From positions 248,001-312,000 of the forward strand of contig CAVZJM010000002.1 of NCBI GenBank assembly GCA_963775625.1: a stretch of 64,000 nucleotides of DNA, written 5' to 3'. The notes beneath the pieces are model-generated. The model was not told where the DNA came from and did no database searches. It worked only from the letters and a program-made list of their open reading frames with translations. Source of the stretch: JAIBJN01 sp963775625 (GTDB taxonomy: Bacteria > Actinomycetota > Thermoleophilia > Gaiellales > Gaiellaceae). This document shows, in pieces, positions 42,898 to 53,934 of this stretch. A program made the position numbers and the translations under genes. The stretch's first letter is position 1. Each line of letters opens with the position of its first letter.

Positions 42898-44034
42898 CTA
42901 GGCGAGGGTGAAGATGATCGGGTACTCGACGGTGTTGTTGTTCGTGTTGTTCTCGCCCTCGACCGGCTCGACCTGAACCTGGAGGGTGGTCTGGGCCGAG
43001 AACTCGAGGTTCTCGAAGCCGGTGAACCGCACCGTCTTCGTCTCGCCCGGGTTGATGACGTCGATCGTCATCTCCTTCCGGATCTGCGGATCCTGGCGGA
43101 TGATGAGGGTCACCTTGACCTGGGTCTCCTGGGTCTCGCCGGAGTTCTCGACGAGAACCTCGAACGCGAGGTCGGCACTCTGCTCGACGGTGTTGTCCTC
43201 GCCCCGGACAAGCTCCTGGCCGCCCGGCTGGACCCTGACCCCGGCGATCCCATTGCCGCGAAGGCCGCCGGCCTCCGGGCCCTGCGTGAGGCGCTGGACC
43301 GTCTGCGTCCAGAACGAGGGGCTGGCGAACTCTGGGTTCTGGACGAAGACCGAGGCGGGGATGGCGACGTTCGTCACGCCCTGCTGCTCCAGCACGGACT
43401 CCGCAGCCGCCCTGAAGGCATCGGCGTAGACGATGTCGCTCGCCACCAGCCGCTGCGCCTGGTTGGCGAGGTTCCGGCCGGACTCCTGCGGGTCGTCGGT
43501 CTGGGCGACGAGCTGGAGGCCCCGGGCGATGCCGGCGAGCCCGTTCACCCGGAACTGCATCGTCTCGACCAGGGCCTCCTGCTGCTCGACCAGCGGGCCC
43601 GGCGGGCTGAGCTCCTGGGTGCGCCCGAGGATCTGCTCCTGCTGCTCACGCAAGCCCTCGACGTCCGACCGGAGTGCCTCGAGCCTGATGCCCGGAGTCG
43701 TCAACCGGGTGTTCAGCTGGTTTCCGAGCTCCGCGGACTCGGACGCAACGACGTCGACGTCCTCGACGTAGCTCTCGTACGCCGACTGCTTCTGGTCGCC
43801 CCGGCAGTTGTTGATGACGAGGATGAAGATGACGGCCAGGAGGATGGCGCCCGCGATCAGCACCCCGAGCCGGTAGAGCTTGGGGCCTCCGGGAGGCGTG
43901 GGCGGGCGCTTCGGCAGCCTTCGTCGCTTGCCGGGCGGCCGCTCCTTGTCCGGCGTCGACTCGACGGTCGGCGACTCGTCGAAGAAGTCGAACTCGATAT
44001 CAGTTTGAGGGTCGCTCTTCTCGCGGTCGAACAC
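42898..44034 (-). CDS. Hypothetical membrane protein with coiled coil and beta domain
   Basis: A charged cytoplasmic head rich in Lys/Arg/Pro (KERPPGKRRRLPKRPPTPPGG) is followed by one membrane helix (LGVLIAGAILLAVIFILVI). An extracytoplasmic helical, probably coiled-coil region comes next (AYESYVEDVDVVASESAELG through REQQEQILGRTQEL). The C-terminal region is beta-rich (SADLAFEVLVENSGETQETQ), like domains that bind envelope or surface ligands. No family is recognised. GTG at 44034 is chosen. The frame is open up to 44151, which would overlap the divergent kinase gene by 23 bases. Confidence 0.7.
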   Translation of the reverse strand: MFDREKSDPQTDIEFDFFDESPTVESTPDKERPPGKRRRLPKRPPTPPGGPKLYRLGVLIAGAILLAVIFILVINNCRGDQKQSAYESYVEDVDVVASESAELGNQLNTRLTTPGIRLEALRSDVEGLREQQEQILGRTQELSPPGPLVEQQEALVETMQFRVNGLAGIARGLQLVAQTDDPQESGRNLANQAQRLVASDIVYADAFRAAAESVLEQQGVTNVAIPASVFVQNPEFASPSFWTQTVQRLTQGPEAGGLRGNGIAGVRVQPGGQELVRGEDNTVEQSADLAFEVLVENSGETQETQVKVTLIIRQDPQIRKEMTIDVINPGETKTVRFTGFENLEFSAQTTLQVQVEPVEGENNTNNNTVEYPIIFTLA

Positions 44035-44128
44035 GGGTCGATCCGGGTCGAGGAAGTCGCCGAGTCTACCACTCAGTTCGGAGGATGCAGGACTTTCCCG
44101 ACCGAGAGCCAAGAGCCGGTTACCAGCG

Positions 44129-45745
44129 ATGCAGACTGCCGTCGCGCTCACCGAGAACGATCTCGTGCTCGGCCGCTACAGGCCGCTCCGACCCCTCGGA
44201 AGCGGAGGCGGCGGCTCGGTCTGGCTCGCGCGCGACGAGCACGCCGGCCGGGACGTCGCGCTGAAGGTCGTCGAACGGGAGGGGAAGCCGGGCGCGCGCG
44301 CCGAGCGTGAGGTGGACGCCGCCACCCGGCTCCGCCATCCGCGCTGCCTGCGCGCGCTCGCGCTGGCACGCGACGACCGCCACGTCTACGTCGCCTATCC
44401 GTATGTGGCCGGCCGCACGCTCCGCGACGCCCTCCGCGCCGGCGCCGTCGACGACTGGAGCGCGGTCGAGGCCGGCGCGCAGGTGCTCGAGGCACTCGCG
44501 CACGCCCATTCGCAGGGGGTCGTCCACCGCGACGTCAAGCCGGCCAACGTCATGCTCGAGGAGGGAGACGAGGTCTCGGTGCGGCTCCTCGACTTCGGGC
44601 TGGCACAGCTCGAGCACGCCGACACCCTCACGGCGGTCGGAGACGTGCCCGGCACCCTCGCCTACATCGCGCCCGAGCGTCTCGCAGGCGCCGAGGCGAC
44701 CGGCGCGGCCGACGTCTGGGCCGTCGGCGTCCTGCTCTGGGAGGCGCTCGCCGGGCGGCACCCGTTCTGGGCCGTCTCGCCGCTCGAGACGGCGCGCCGG
44801 GTCGGTGAGGGCGCACAGCCGCTCGCCGAGCTGCGACCGGACCTGCCGCGCGAGCTCTGCCGGGCCGTGGACCGAATGCTCTCCGTCGATCCTCGCAAGC
44901 GTCCGACGGCGAAGCAGGCGCTCAGCCTTCTCCGAGCCGTCGAGGAGGGCCGCACGGAGCGCCGGCGAGCCAGGAGCTCGCCTGCGGTCCTGCGCGAGCG
45001 GGCGCCACATGCCGCGCTCGCGGGGCTGTTTGCAGGGGCTGCCGCGTTCCTGCTGCCGTTCTTCCCGTCCGGATGGCCGTTTCTCCTCGGCGCCGCTGTG
45101 GCGCTGGTCGCGTTCCTGAGCCCGGTCGCCGGGCTCGCCGTCGCCCTGGCGGTGCCCGTGCTCCCCCTCGGCAACATCTCGCTCGGCCTGGCCATCGCCT
45201 ACGTCCCGCTCGCGATCGCCTGGCTCGTCCTCTTCGCCCGCGACACCCGCTCGAGCCTGCTGTTCCTCTCGGGCCCCCTCCTGGCATTCGTGCACCTCCT
45301 CCCCCTCGTGCCCGTGATCGCGCTGGAGGCGCGTGGGCCGGTCCGGCGGGCGGCCCTCGCGGCCGCGGCGGTCGTGACCGCCGTCGCGACCGTCGCCATC
45401 GTCGGGCTCCGCCTTCCTCTGACCGCGGAGCCTTCGCCGGAGCCCCGAGGCGTGAGCGGGGCGGAGCGCCCGAGCGCCGCTCTGGACGGCGTGCTGGCCG
45501 CCCTGACGAGCCGTCCGACGATCGTCACGGCGATCGTGATCCTCGCCGTCGCCGCCGCCTCGGCCGGCCTCGCACGGGGTCGGGGCCTCTGGGGCGTCAC
45601 GGCCTGGGGGGCCGCCTTCCTCGGTGCCCTGCTTCTCGCCCCGCTGGCCGCAGGCGGGGTGCCGGTCGACCCACTGTGGGCCACCCCGGCGGTCTGGCTC
45701 GCGACCGCCGTGCTCGCGTTTCCGCTGGTTCGGGCGCCTCGATAG
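44129..45745 (+). CDS. Serine/threonine protein kinase with polytopic membrane C-terminus
   Basis: The N-terminal kinase domain (about 1-270) is complete: glycine loop LGSGGGGSVWLARD, Lys in DVALKVVERE, catalytic loop VVHRDVKPANVML, DFG in LLDFGLAQ and APE in YIAPERL. Instead of a single membrane helix and sensor, the remaining 260 residues form about eight hydrophobic segments (FLLGAAVALVAFLSPVAGLA and so on) with no PASTA repeats. It stands at the head of the fha/pstP/rodA/pbpA/pknB locus, where other actinobacteria often have a second kinase (PknA). It may sense membrane state. Ligand unknown. Confidence 0.9.
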   Translation: MQTAVALTENDLVLGRYRPLRPLGSGGGGSVWLARDEHAGRDVALKVVEREGKPGARAEREVDAATRLRHPRCLRALALARDDRHVYVAYPYVAGRTLRDALRAGAVDDWSAVEAGAQVLEALAHAHSQGVVHRDVKPANVMLEEGDEVSVRLLDFGLAQLEHADTLTAVGDVPGTLAYIAPERLAGAEATGAADVWAVGVLLWEALAGRHPFWAVSPLETARRVGEGAQPLAELRPDLPRELCRAVDRMLSVDPRKRPTAKQALSLLRAVEEGRTERRRARSSPAVLRERAPHAALAGLFAGAAAFLLPFFPSGWPFLLGAAVALVAFLSPVAGLAVALAVPVLPLGNISLGLAIAYVPLAIAWLVLFARDTRSSLLFLSGPLLAFVHLLPLVPVIALEARGPVRRAALAAAAVVTAVATVAIVGLRLPLTAEPSPEPRGVSGAERPSAALDGVLAALTSRPTIVTAIVILAVAAASAGLARGRGLWGVTAWGAAFLGALLLAPLAAGGVPVDPLWATPAVWLATAVLAFPLVRAPR

Positions 45746-45782
45746 GCGTTCTGAGTGCTCCGCGGGCACAATGGTGCCCGGT

Positions 45783-46556
45783 ATGAGCGTCCTGCGAAGC
45801 ATCGAGCACAGGATCGAGTCGATCGTGGAGGGCGTGTTCGGACGCGCCTTCCGAACGCACGTGCAGCCGGTCGAGCTCGCGCGCAAGCTCGCCAAGGAGA
45901 TGGACGAGGCGAAGAGCGTCTCCGTCTCGCGGGTCTATGTCCCGAACGAGTACACGCTCTACCTCTGCCCCGGCGACCGCGAGCAGTTCTCGAGCTACGA
46001 GGACTCGCTCCTCACCGAGCTCTCCGACTACCTCTCAGAGCATGCCCGCCGCGAGGGCTACGCCCTCCTCTCGACGCCGACCGTCCTCATCGAGGAGGAC
46101 GAGGACCTGGGCGTGGGCGAGTTCGGCATCGCCACCCGCATGGTGCAGCCCGACCGTCCGCAGGCGCCTGCCCCGCCCGACGTCGTCCCCCAGGCCGCCC
46201 CGAGCGCGACGAGGATCTATCGCCCGCCCCCTGCGGCGGTGTCCCCTGAGGTGGCCGACGATCAGGATCCCGCGAGCGCGGCCGCAGCCGTGGTGGTCAG
46301 GGGGGCACGCCGCGAGCTCGACGACCGCGTCGTCGTCCTCGGCCGCTCGGGCGAGTGCGACATCCGCGTGGACGACCCGAACGTCTCGCGCCGGCACGCC
46401 GAGATCCGCCGCGAGGACGGCGGCTACTGGATCGTCGACCTCGGCTCGACGAACGGCGTCACCGTGAACGGGAAGCGAGTCGACCGAGCCCCGCTCACGC
46501 CCGAGGACGAGGTCCTCATCGGCACGACCGAAGTCCGCTTCGAACGCGGCACCTAG
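45783..46556 (+). CDS. fhaA: FhaA-like protein (DUF3662 plus FHA domain)
   Basis: The N-terminal DUF3662 domain (RSIEHRIESIVEGVFGRAF, VQPVELARKLAKEMDEAKS) is joined by a Pro-rich linker to a C-terminal FHA domain with the phosphothreonine-binding core VVLGRSGECDIRVDD, VSRRHAEIRRED and DLGSTNGVTVNGKRV. In mycobacteria FhaA binds phosphorylated MviN/MurJ and slows peptidoglycan synthesis. It is 257 residues long. The ATG at 45783 is chosen over one four codons upstream. First of the fhaA-fhaB-pstP-rodA-pbpA-pknB series. Confidence 0.92.
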   Translation: MSVLRSIEHRIESIVEGVFGRAFRTHVQPVELARKLAKEMDEAKSVSVSRVYVPNEYTLYLCPGDREQFSSYEDSLLTELSDYLSEHARREGYALLSTPTVLIEEDEDLGVGEFGIATRMVQPDRPQAPAPPDVVPQAAPSATRIYRPPPAAVSPEVADDQDPASAAAAVVVRGARRELDDRVVVLGRSGECDIRVDDPNVSRRHAEIRREDGGYWIVDLGSTNGVTVNGKRVDRAPLTPEDEVLIGTTEVRFERGT

Positions 46557-46576
46557 GAGGAGCGCGACCTCGGACC

Positions 46577-47047
46577 GTGTCGGTCGAGCCCATCCTCATC
46601 GCGCTGCAGGCCGCCTTCGTCGTCCTGCTCTACGTGTTCATCTGGCGGGTCGTCCGCTCGGCCGAGCGGGGCCTGCCGGCCGCGCCGCAGGAGAGCTTCG
46701 TGCTCGCGCCCGCCCAGGTGGCCCAGGCGAGGGCCGAGGCCGGGATCGTGCCCGGCAGGCTCGTGGTCACCCGCTCGACCGTCGTGCCGGTCGGCGCGGT
46801 CTACGAGCCGGGGCCGGTTCCGACGACCATCGGCCGCTCCGACGAGAATGTTCTCGTGCTCGCAGGGGACGACTACGCCTCCGGCCGTCACGCACGCGTC
46901 GAGAGCGGGCTCGACGGCACCTGGGTCGTCGATCTGGGCTCCACGAACGGAACCTACGTGAACGGCGAGCGCCTCGCCGGGCGCAGGCGATTGCACGAGG
47001 GCGACCTCCTCCAGGTCGGCGACACGGAGCTTCGGTTCGAGCAATGA
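46577..47047 (+). CDS. fhaB: FhaB/FipA-like membrane FHA-domain protein
   Basis: One N-terminal membrane helix (ILIALQAAFVVLLYVFIWRV) and a C-terminal FHA domain (TTIGRSDENVLVLAGDD, ASGRHARVESG, VVDLGSTNGTYVNGERL). The partner protein in mycobacteria links kinase signalling to the division site. It is 156 residues, starts at GTG, and overlaps the phosphatase gene by four bases. Confidence 0.92.
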   Translation: MSVEPILIALQAAFVVLLYVFIWRVVRSAERGLPAAPQESFVLAPAQVAQARAEAGIVPGRLVVTRSTVVPVGAVYEPGPVPTTIGRSDENVLVLAGDDYASGRHARVESGLDGTWVVDLGSTNGTYVNGERLAGRRRLHEGDLLQVGDTELRFEQ

Positions 47048-48231
47048 GGCTGGGGGAGAGCGCAGGCCGAACCGACCCGGGGCGCGTGCGGCGCCGAAAC
47101 GAGGACACCTTCGTCCTCGATCCGCCGCTGTTCGCGGTCGCGGACGGCATGGGGGGAGCGCAGGCCGGCGAGGTCGCGTCGCGGCTCGCCGCTGCCGCGT
47201 TTCGCGAGTATCACGAGGCCGACCGCCTCGCGCCCGACGAGCGCCTCCAGGCGATCATCCAGGAGGCGAACCGGCGGATCTACGACCGGGCGCTGAGCGA
47301 CTCGAACGTCTCCGGCATGGGGACGACGGTGACCGCGGCACTCCTCATCGGAGGCCGCGTCACGCTCGGCCACGTGGGCGATTCCCGGGCCTACCGGATC
47401 CGCGAGGGCGAGCTGGAGCAGCTGACGGAAGACCACTCCCTCGTCGGCGACCTCATGCGCAGCGGGCGCCTCACGGCAGAGGAGGCCGAGGCGCATCCGC
47501 AACGCTCAGTCATCACCCGGGCGCTCGGCACGGATCCTGCGGTGGACGTCGACACGAGCGTCGTCGACGCCCAGCCGGGCGACCTCTTCCTCCTCTGCTC
47601 GGACGGGCTGACGACGATGGTGGCGGACGAGGACATCCTCGGCATCCTTGCGGCGGCGCCGGCGCTCGACGATGCCGCCCGCGAGCTCGTGCGGGCCGCG
47701 AACACCGGCGGCGGGGAAGACAACGTCACCGTCGTGCTGTTCGGCGTCGTCGGGGACGAGGCCGTCGAGGAGACCCTCGTTGCCCCGGTTGTCGCGGAGG
47801 GTAACGGTCACGGCGACGCCGACGAGCTCGAGGACACGCTCACGAACCTGCAACCCGTCGCCGCGTCGAAGCCGGCTCCGGCGGCCGTCTCCCCGGTGAC
47901 TCCCCGGAAGAGGCGGCGGGGCTGGGGCCGGCGCATCCTCTGGGCAGTCCTCACGCTTGGCTTCGTGGCGCTCCTGCTCGGCGGCGCGCTCTTCGGGCTC
48001 TCCCGCGCGTACTTCGTCGGCGCTGACGAACAGGGCAATGTCGTCGTCTACCAAGGTGTGCCCTTCGACGTGACCGCCGGGACCGGTCTCTACCGGGAGC
48101 GCTACGTCAGCCGCCTCCAGGCCTCACAGCTCTCCCCGGAAGAGCGCGCCGCGCTCTTCGACCACGAGCTCGTCTCGTACGACCGAGCACTCGCGCGCGT
48201 CGCCGTCTACGAAGCCGAGGCGGTGCCGTAA
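47044..48231 (+). CDS. pstP: PP2C-family Ser/Thr protein phosphatase
   Basis: Removes phosphate from targets of the linked kinases. Metal-binding motifs are RRNEDTFVLD, LFAVADGMGGAQAGE, GHVGDSRAYRI, FLLCSDGLTTMV and GGGEDNVTVVL. After the catalytic domain (to about 245) come an acidic linker, a basic stretch (PRKRRRGWGRR), one membrane helix and an extracytoplasmic tail of about 75 residues. It is 395 residues long, somewhat shorter than mycobacterial PstP. Confidence 0.95.
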   Translation: MRLGESAGRTDPGRVRRRNEDTFVLDPPLFAVADGMGGAQAGEVASRLAAAAFREYHEADRLAPDERLQAIIQEANRRIYDRALSDSNVSGMGTTVTAALLIGGRVTLGHVGDSRAYRIREGELEQLTEDHSLVGDLMRSGRLTAEEAEAHPQRSVITRALGTDPAVDVDTSVVDAQPGDLFLLCSDGLTTMVADEDILGILAAAPALDDAARELVRAANTGGGEDNVTVVLFGVVGDEAVEETLVAPVVAEGNGHGDADELEDTLTNLQPVAASKPAPAAVSPVTPRKRRRGWGRRILWAVLTLGFVALLLGGALFGLSRAYFVGADEQGNVVVYQGVPFDVTAGTGLYRERYVSRLQASQLSPEERAALFDHELVSYDRALARVAVYEAEAVP

Positions 48232-48237
48232 CCCGAA

Positions 48238-49527
48238 GTGAGCCTGCGGAACCGGGAGCTCGTCAACCTAGGAATGGTCGGCCTCCTGACGGCGGCCGGC
48301 TTCGCGTCCGTCTACATCGCCCGGTCGGACGTCGTCTCGGCGGCGTCCCTCTCCTACGCGGCCTTCTTCATCTCGCTGTTCGTGATCGCGCACGTGATCC
48401 TGCGGGTGCGGCTCCCGCACGCCGATCCTTACCTGCTGCCCCTGGGCGGGCTGCTCGCAGCGCTCGGGATCACCATGATCTACCGGATCGACCCGCAGCT
48501 GGCCTTCCGGCAGGGGCTCTGGGTCGTCGTCGGAGTCGCCGTCTTCGCCGGGCTCGTCCTCTTCCTCCGTGACTACCGCGAGCTCGACAACCTCAAGTAC
48601 ATCCTCGGCGTCTCCGCGATCGTCCTCCTCATCCTGCCCGCGCTTCCCTACATCGGACGGACGATCAACGGCGCGACGCTCTGGGTCGACGTCGGCGGCG
48701 GGCTCGTCTTCCAGCCGGGCGAGCTGGCCAAGGTCTTCTTCGTCATCTTCCTGGCCGGGTATCTGCGCGACAACCGCGAGCTGCTCTCCTACGGCGCCGC
48801 AGGCCAGGGCCGGCTGCCTTCTCCCAAGCACCTAGGCCCTCTCCTGCTCATCTGGGGCGGCGCGATGCTCGTGCTCTTCCAGACGCGGGACCTGGGAGGC
48901 GCGCTCCTCTACTTCGCCATCTTCCTCGTGATGCTCTATGCGGCGACCGCGCGCTGGTCGTTCGTCGCCGCCGGCCTTGCCCTCTTCCTCGTCGGGGCCT
49001 TCGCCCTCTACCAGGTGATTCCGCACGTGCAGGATCGAGTGCAGAGCTGGCTCGATCCCTGGGCCGACCCCGCGGGCGACTCCTACCAGCTCGTCCAGTC
49101 CCTCTACGCGGTATCGAGCGGCGGCGTGTTCGGATCCGGGCTGGGGAACGGCGTGCTCCTGAAGCCTGAGGGCGGCTCCTACATCCCCTACCTCGAGACC
49201 GACTTCATCTTCTCGGCGATCGCACAGGAGCTCGGCCTGGCCGGCGCGGCCGGGGTGATCCTCCTCTATCTCATCTTCGCCTACCGGGGCTTCCGCATCT
49301 CCATGCTCGCGCAGGACGGCTTCTCGAAGCTGCTCGCCGCCGGGCTCACGGCCGCGGTCGCCATCCAGGCGTTCATCATCATCGGCGGGGTCATCGGGCT
49401 GATCCCGCTGACCGGGATCACGCTGCCCTTCGTCTCCTACGGCGGCTCGAGCATCGTCGCCAACTTCGTCGTGCTCGCACTCCTCCTGATGGTCTCGGAG
49501 CGGGTCAACCGGGGTGAGCGCGCGTGA
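48238..49527 (+). CDS. rodA: FtsW/RodA/SpoVE-family peptidoglycan polymerase
   Basis: A SEDS-family glycosyltransferase that polymerises lipid II, working with the transpeptidase encoded next. It has about ten membrane helices. Family blocks include the catalytic-loop region RTINGATLWVDVGGGLVFQPGELAKVFFVIFL (in pieces), the long loop PHVQDRVQSWLDPWADPAGDSYQLVQSLYAV, and FPFVSYGGSS-like LPFVSYGGSSIVANF near the end. It starts at GTG and overlaps pbpA by four bases. Confidence 0.93.
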   Translation: MSLRNRELVNLGMVGLLTAAGFASVYIARSDVVSAASLSYAAFFISLFVIAHVILRVRLPHADPYLLPLGGLLAALGITMIYRIDPQLAFRQGLWVVVGVAVFAGLVLFLRDYRELDNLKYILGVSAIVLLILPALPYIGRTINGATLWVDVGGGLVFQPGELAKVFFVIFLAGYLRDNRELLSYGAAGQGRLPSPKHLGPLLLIWGGAMLVLFQTRDLGGALLYFAIFLVMLYAATARWSFVAAGLALFLVGAFALYQVIPHVQDRVQSWLDPWADPAGDSYQLVQSLYAVSSGGVFGSGLGNGVLLKPEGGSYIPYLETDFIFSAIAQELGLAGAAGVILLYLIFAYRGFRISMLAQDGFSKLLAAGLTAAVAIQAFIIIGGVIGLIPLTGITLPFVSYGGSSIVANFVVLALLLMVSERVNRGERA

Positions 49528-51005
49528 ACCCACAGATCCGCCGCCTCTTCCTCGTCTTCGCCTTCCTGTTCGTGGCGCTCATCGCCACGGCCACGTATTG
49601 GCTCTGGCGCGCACCGGACCTGGAGGCACGACAGGGGAACCCGACGCTGATCGTCCGGGAGCTCGAGATCGAGCGCGGGCTGATCCTGGCCGCCAACGGC
49701 CGCACCCGCCTGGCGGCGAACCGAAAGCGCCAGCTCGAGGACGGACGCGTCTGGTACCTCCGCCGCTACCCGGAGCGCTCACTCACCGCACACGCGGTCG
49801 GCTACTCCACGATCGGCCGCTCGCGGACGGGCCTCGAGCTCTCGATGAACGACTTCCTGACGGGCTCGAACGCCAACCTGAGCACGGTGATCGACACGAC
49901 CCTGGACAAGCTCCGCGGCATCCCGCGTCAGGGAAACGACATCGTCACCACGCTCGACCTGGACACGCAACGCGCAGCGGACGAGGGCCTGGCCGGAAAG
50001 TGCGGCGCTGCGGTCGCGCTCGAGCCCTCGACCGGGCGCGTGCTCGCCCTCGCCTCGGCACCGTCCTTCGACCCGAACCTCGTCGAGACCGACTTCGACT
50101 CCATCGAGGCGATCACGGCGCCCTGCAAGCCCGCGGCGCCGCTCCTCGACCGGGCCACGGCCGGGCGCTTCGTGCCGGGCTCCACGTTCAAGATCGTGAC
50201 CGCGGCGGCGGCCCTCGACACCGGCGTCTACACGCCGGAGAGCGAGTTCGACGACCCGGGCTTCTGCACCCTCTTCGGAGAGGAAGTCTTCAACTTCTCC
50301 GACCAGGGCCGCCCCAGCGGCTTCGGCAGGGTGACGCTGGCCCAGGCGGTCCAGAACTCCATCAACTCGGTCTTCTGCAACATCGGCAAGGAGCTCGGCG
50401 CGGAGACGGTGCTCGACTACGCGAAGCGGTTCGGCTTCTACGAGCGCCCGCCGATCGACCTGCCTTCCGAGGAGGTGCTGATCAGCGGCCTCTACAAGAA
50501 CGGACGCCTCTACGACCCCGAGAGCCAAAGCGAGGTCGACCCGGGCCGACTCGCGTTCGGACAGGAGCGCCTCGTCGTCACGCCGCTGCAGATGGCGCTC
50601 GTGGCCGCCGGCGTCGCCAATGCGGGTGTCGTCATGGAGCCGAAGCTCGTCGAGCGGATCGTCTCCCCCGAGGGCGACGTGATCCAGCGCTTCGAGCCGG
50701 AGGAGTGGAAGACGGCCGTCGAGCCGTCCACGGCAGCCGACCTGACCGCGATGATGGTCCTGGCAGTGCAGGCTGGCACCGGAGTCGCCGCCCAGATCCC
50801 CGGCATCTCCGTCGCCGGCAAGACGGGTACCGCGGAGACGGGGGTCCAGGGCCGCAACAACACGTGGTTCATCGCCTTCGCGCCGGCCGAGGAGCCGGAG
50901 GTCGCGGTCGCGGTCGCCCTCTCGGATCAGACCGGGACCGGCGGTGCGACGGCCGCCCCGATCGCACGGGCCATCATCGAGGCGGCCCTCAGGAGAAATC
51001 CCTAA
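49524..51005 (+). CDS. pbpA: Penicillin-binding protein (class B transpeptidase)
   Basis: Crosslinks peptidoglycan. A single N-terminal membrane helix (RLFLVFAFLFVALIATATYW), a dimerisation domain and then the transpeptidase domain with SxxK as GSTFK, SxN as SIN in VQNSINSVFCN, and KTG in VAGKTGTAETG. It is 493 residues, the usual size of actinobacterial PbpA. Overlap with rodA marks a SEDS-PBP pair under the control of the kinases and phosphatase of the same locus. Confidence 0.95.
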   Translation: MNPQIRRLFLVFAFLFVALIATATYWLWRAPDLEARQGNPTLIVRELEIERGLILAANGRTRLAANRKRQLEDGRVWYLRRYPERSLTAHAVGYSTIGRSRTGLELSMNDFLTGSNANLSTVIDTTLDKLRGIPRQGNDIVTTLDLDTQRAADEGLAGKCGAAVALEPSTGRVLALASAPSFDPNLVETDFDSIEAITAPCKPAAPLLDRATAGRFVPGSTFKIVTAAAALDTGVYTPESEFDDPGFCTLFGEEVFNFSDQGRPSGFGRVTLAQAVQNSINSVFCNIGKELGAETVLDYAKRFGFYERPPIDLPSEEVLISGLYKNGRLYDPESQSEVDPGRLAFGQERLVVTPLQMALVAAGVANAGVVMEPKLVERIVSPEGDVIQRFEPEEWKTAVEPSTAADLTAMMVLAVQAGTGVAAQIPGISVAGKTGTAETGVQGRNNTWFIAFAPAEEPEVAVAVALSDQTGTGGATAAPIARAIIEAALRRNP

Positions 51006-51022
51006 CCTCTAGAGATTCCGCC

Positions 51023-52978
<1,956 letters not shown>

Positions 52979-52986
52979 GAGCGCGC

Positions 52987-53934
52987 ATCGCCAAGCTGCG
53001 TGTAGCCGTGCTGCAGGGGGGGCGCTCGAGCGAGCACGACGTCTCCCTCGAGTCCGCCCGCTCCGTGATCGAAGGGCTCGATCCAGCCCGCTATGACGTC
53101 GTCGCGATCGAGATCCGGCGCGAGGGCCCCTGGCTGCTCGACGCCAAGGAGGCCGCGGGGCTCGACGTCGTCTTCCCCGTCCTCCACGGGCCGTTCGGCG
53201 AGGACGGCGCCGTGCAGGGCGTGCTCGAGCTGGCCGGGGTCGCGTACGTCGGCGCGGGCGTCACCGCCTCGGCCCTCGCCATGGACAAGGATCTCTTCAA
53301 GTCCGTCATGCGCGACAAGGGCATCCCCGTCGCCCGGAGCGTGACGCTGCGCGCCGGCGAGTCGGCCGAGAGCCCCTTCGGGTGCCCCTGCGTCGTCAAG
53401 CCGGCGCGGCTCGGATCCAGCGTCGGCATCAGCGTGGTACGCACCGAGGGCGACCTCGCCGCCGCCGTCGAGCTCGCGTTCGCCCACGACGAGAAAATCC
53501 TCGTCGAGGAGTTTCTGGACGGCGTCGAGGTCGAGTGCAGCGTGCTCGGCAACGCCGATCCGATCCCGTCGGTTCCCGGTGAGATCGTCCCGCTCGCGAG
53601 CGACTGGTACGACTACGAGGCGAAGTACGCCGAGGGCGGGATGGAGCTGGTCATCCCGCCGCGGGTGTCTGCGGAGTCGGCCGCCCGCGTTCAGGAGCTG
53701 GCGGTCGCCTCGTTCGTCGCCTCCGACTGCGAGGGCATGGCCCGCGTCGACTTCTTCGTCAGGCCGGGGGGCGACGTGGTCGTGAACGAGCTCAACACGA
53801 TTCCCGGCTTCACCTCGACGAGCGTGTACGCCAAGCTCTTCGCCGCGAGCGGGATCGCCTACCCGGACCTCCTCGACCGCCTCGTGGAGCTCGCGCTCGA
53901 GCGGCACGAGCGGCGCGGCCGGCTGCGCTACTGA
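52987..53934 (+). CDS. ddl: D-alanine-D-alanine ligase (non-canonical start)
   Basis: Makes the D-Ala-D-Ala dipeptide of peptidoglycan. ATP-grasp blocks are LQGGRSSEHDVSLESARSV, FPVLHGPFGEDGAVQG, VKPARLGSSVGISVV, ILVEEFLDGVEVECSVLG and VNELNTIPGFTSTS with metal ligands. The conserved N-terminus should start about LRVAVLQGGRS. The only ordinary start codon, GTG at 53008, would cut off the first beta strand. ATC at 52987 lies five bases after GGAG, and CTG at 52996 is also in frame. It follows pknB by eight bases and overlaps the convergent kinase gene by seven. Confidence 0.88.
   Translation: MAKLRVAVLQGGRSSEHDVSLESARSVIEGLDPARYDVVAIEIRREGPWLLDAKEAAGLDVVFPVLHGPFGEDGAVQGVLELAGVAYVGAGVTASALAMDKDLFKSVMRDKGIPVARSVTLRAGESAESPFGCPCVVKPARLGSSVGISVVRTEGDLAAAVELAFAHDEKILVEEFLDGVEVECSVLGNADPIPSVPGEIVPLASDWYDYEAKYAEGGMELVIPPRVSAESAARVQELAVASFVASDCEGMARVDFFVRPGGDVVVNELNTIPGFTSTSVYAKLFAASGIAYPDLLDRLVELALERHERRGRLRY

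Noticed and set aside
49514..51020. Frame open through the pbpA gene and into pknB in phase with the kinase
   Set aside because: The part before 51023 is an Arg/Pro/Gly-rich shadow of pbpA. PknB begins at the ATG followed by AGASDSLINSLFDDRY.
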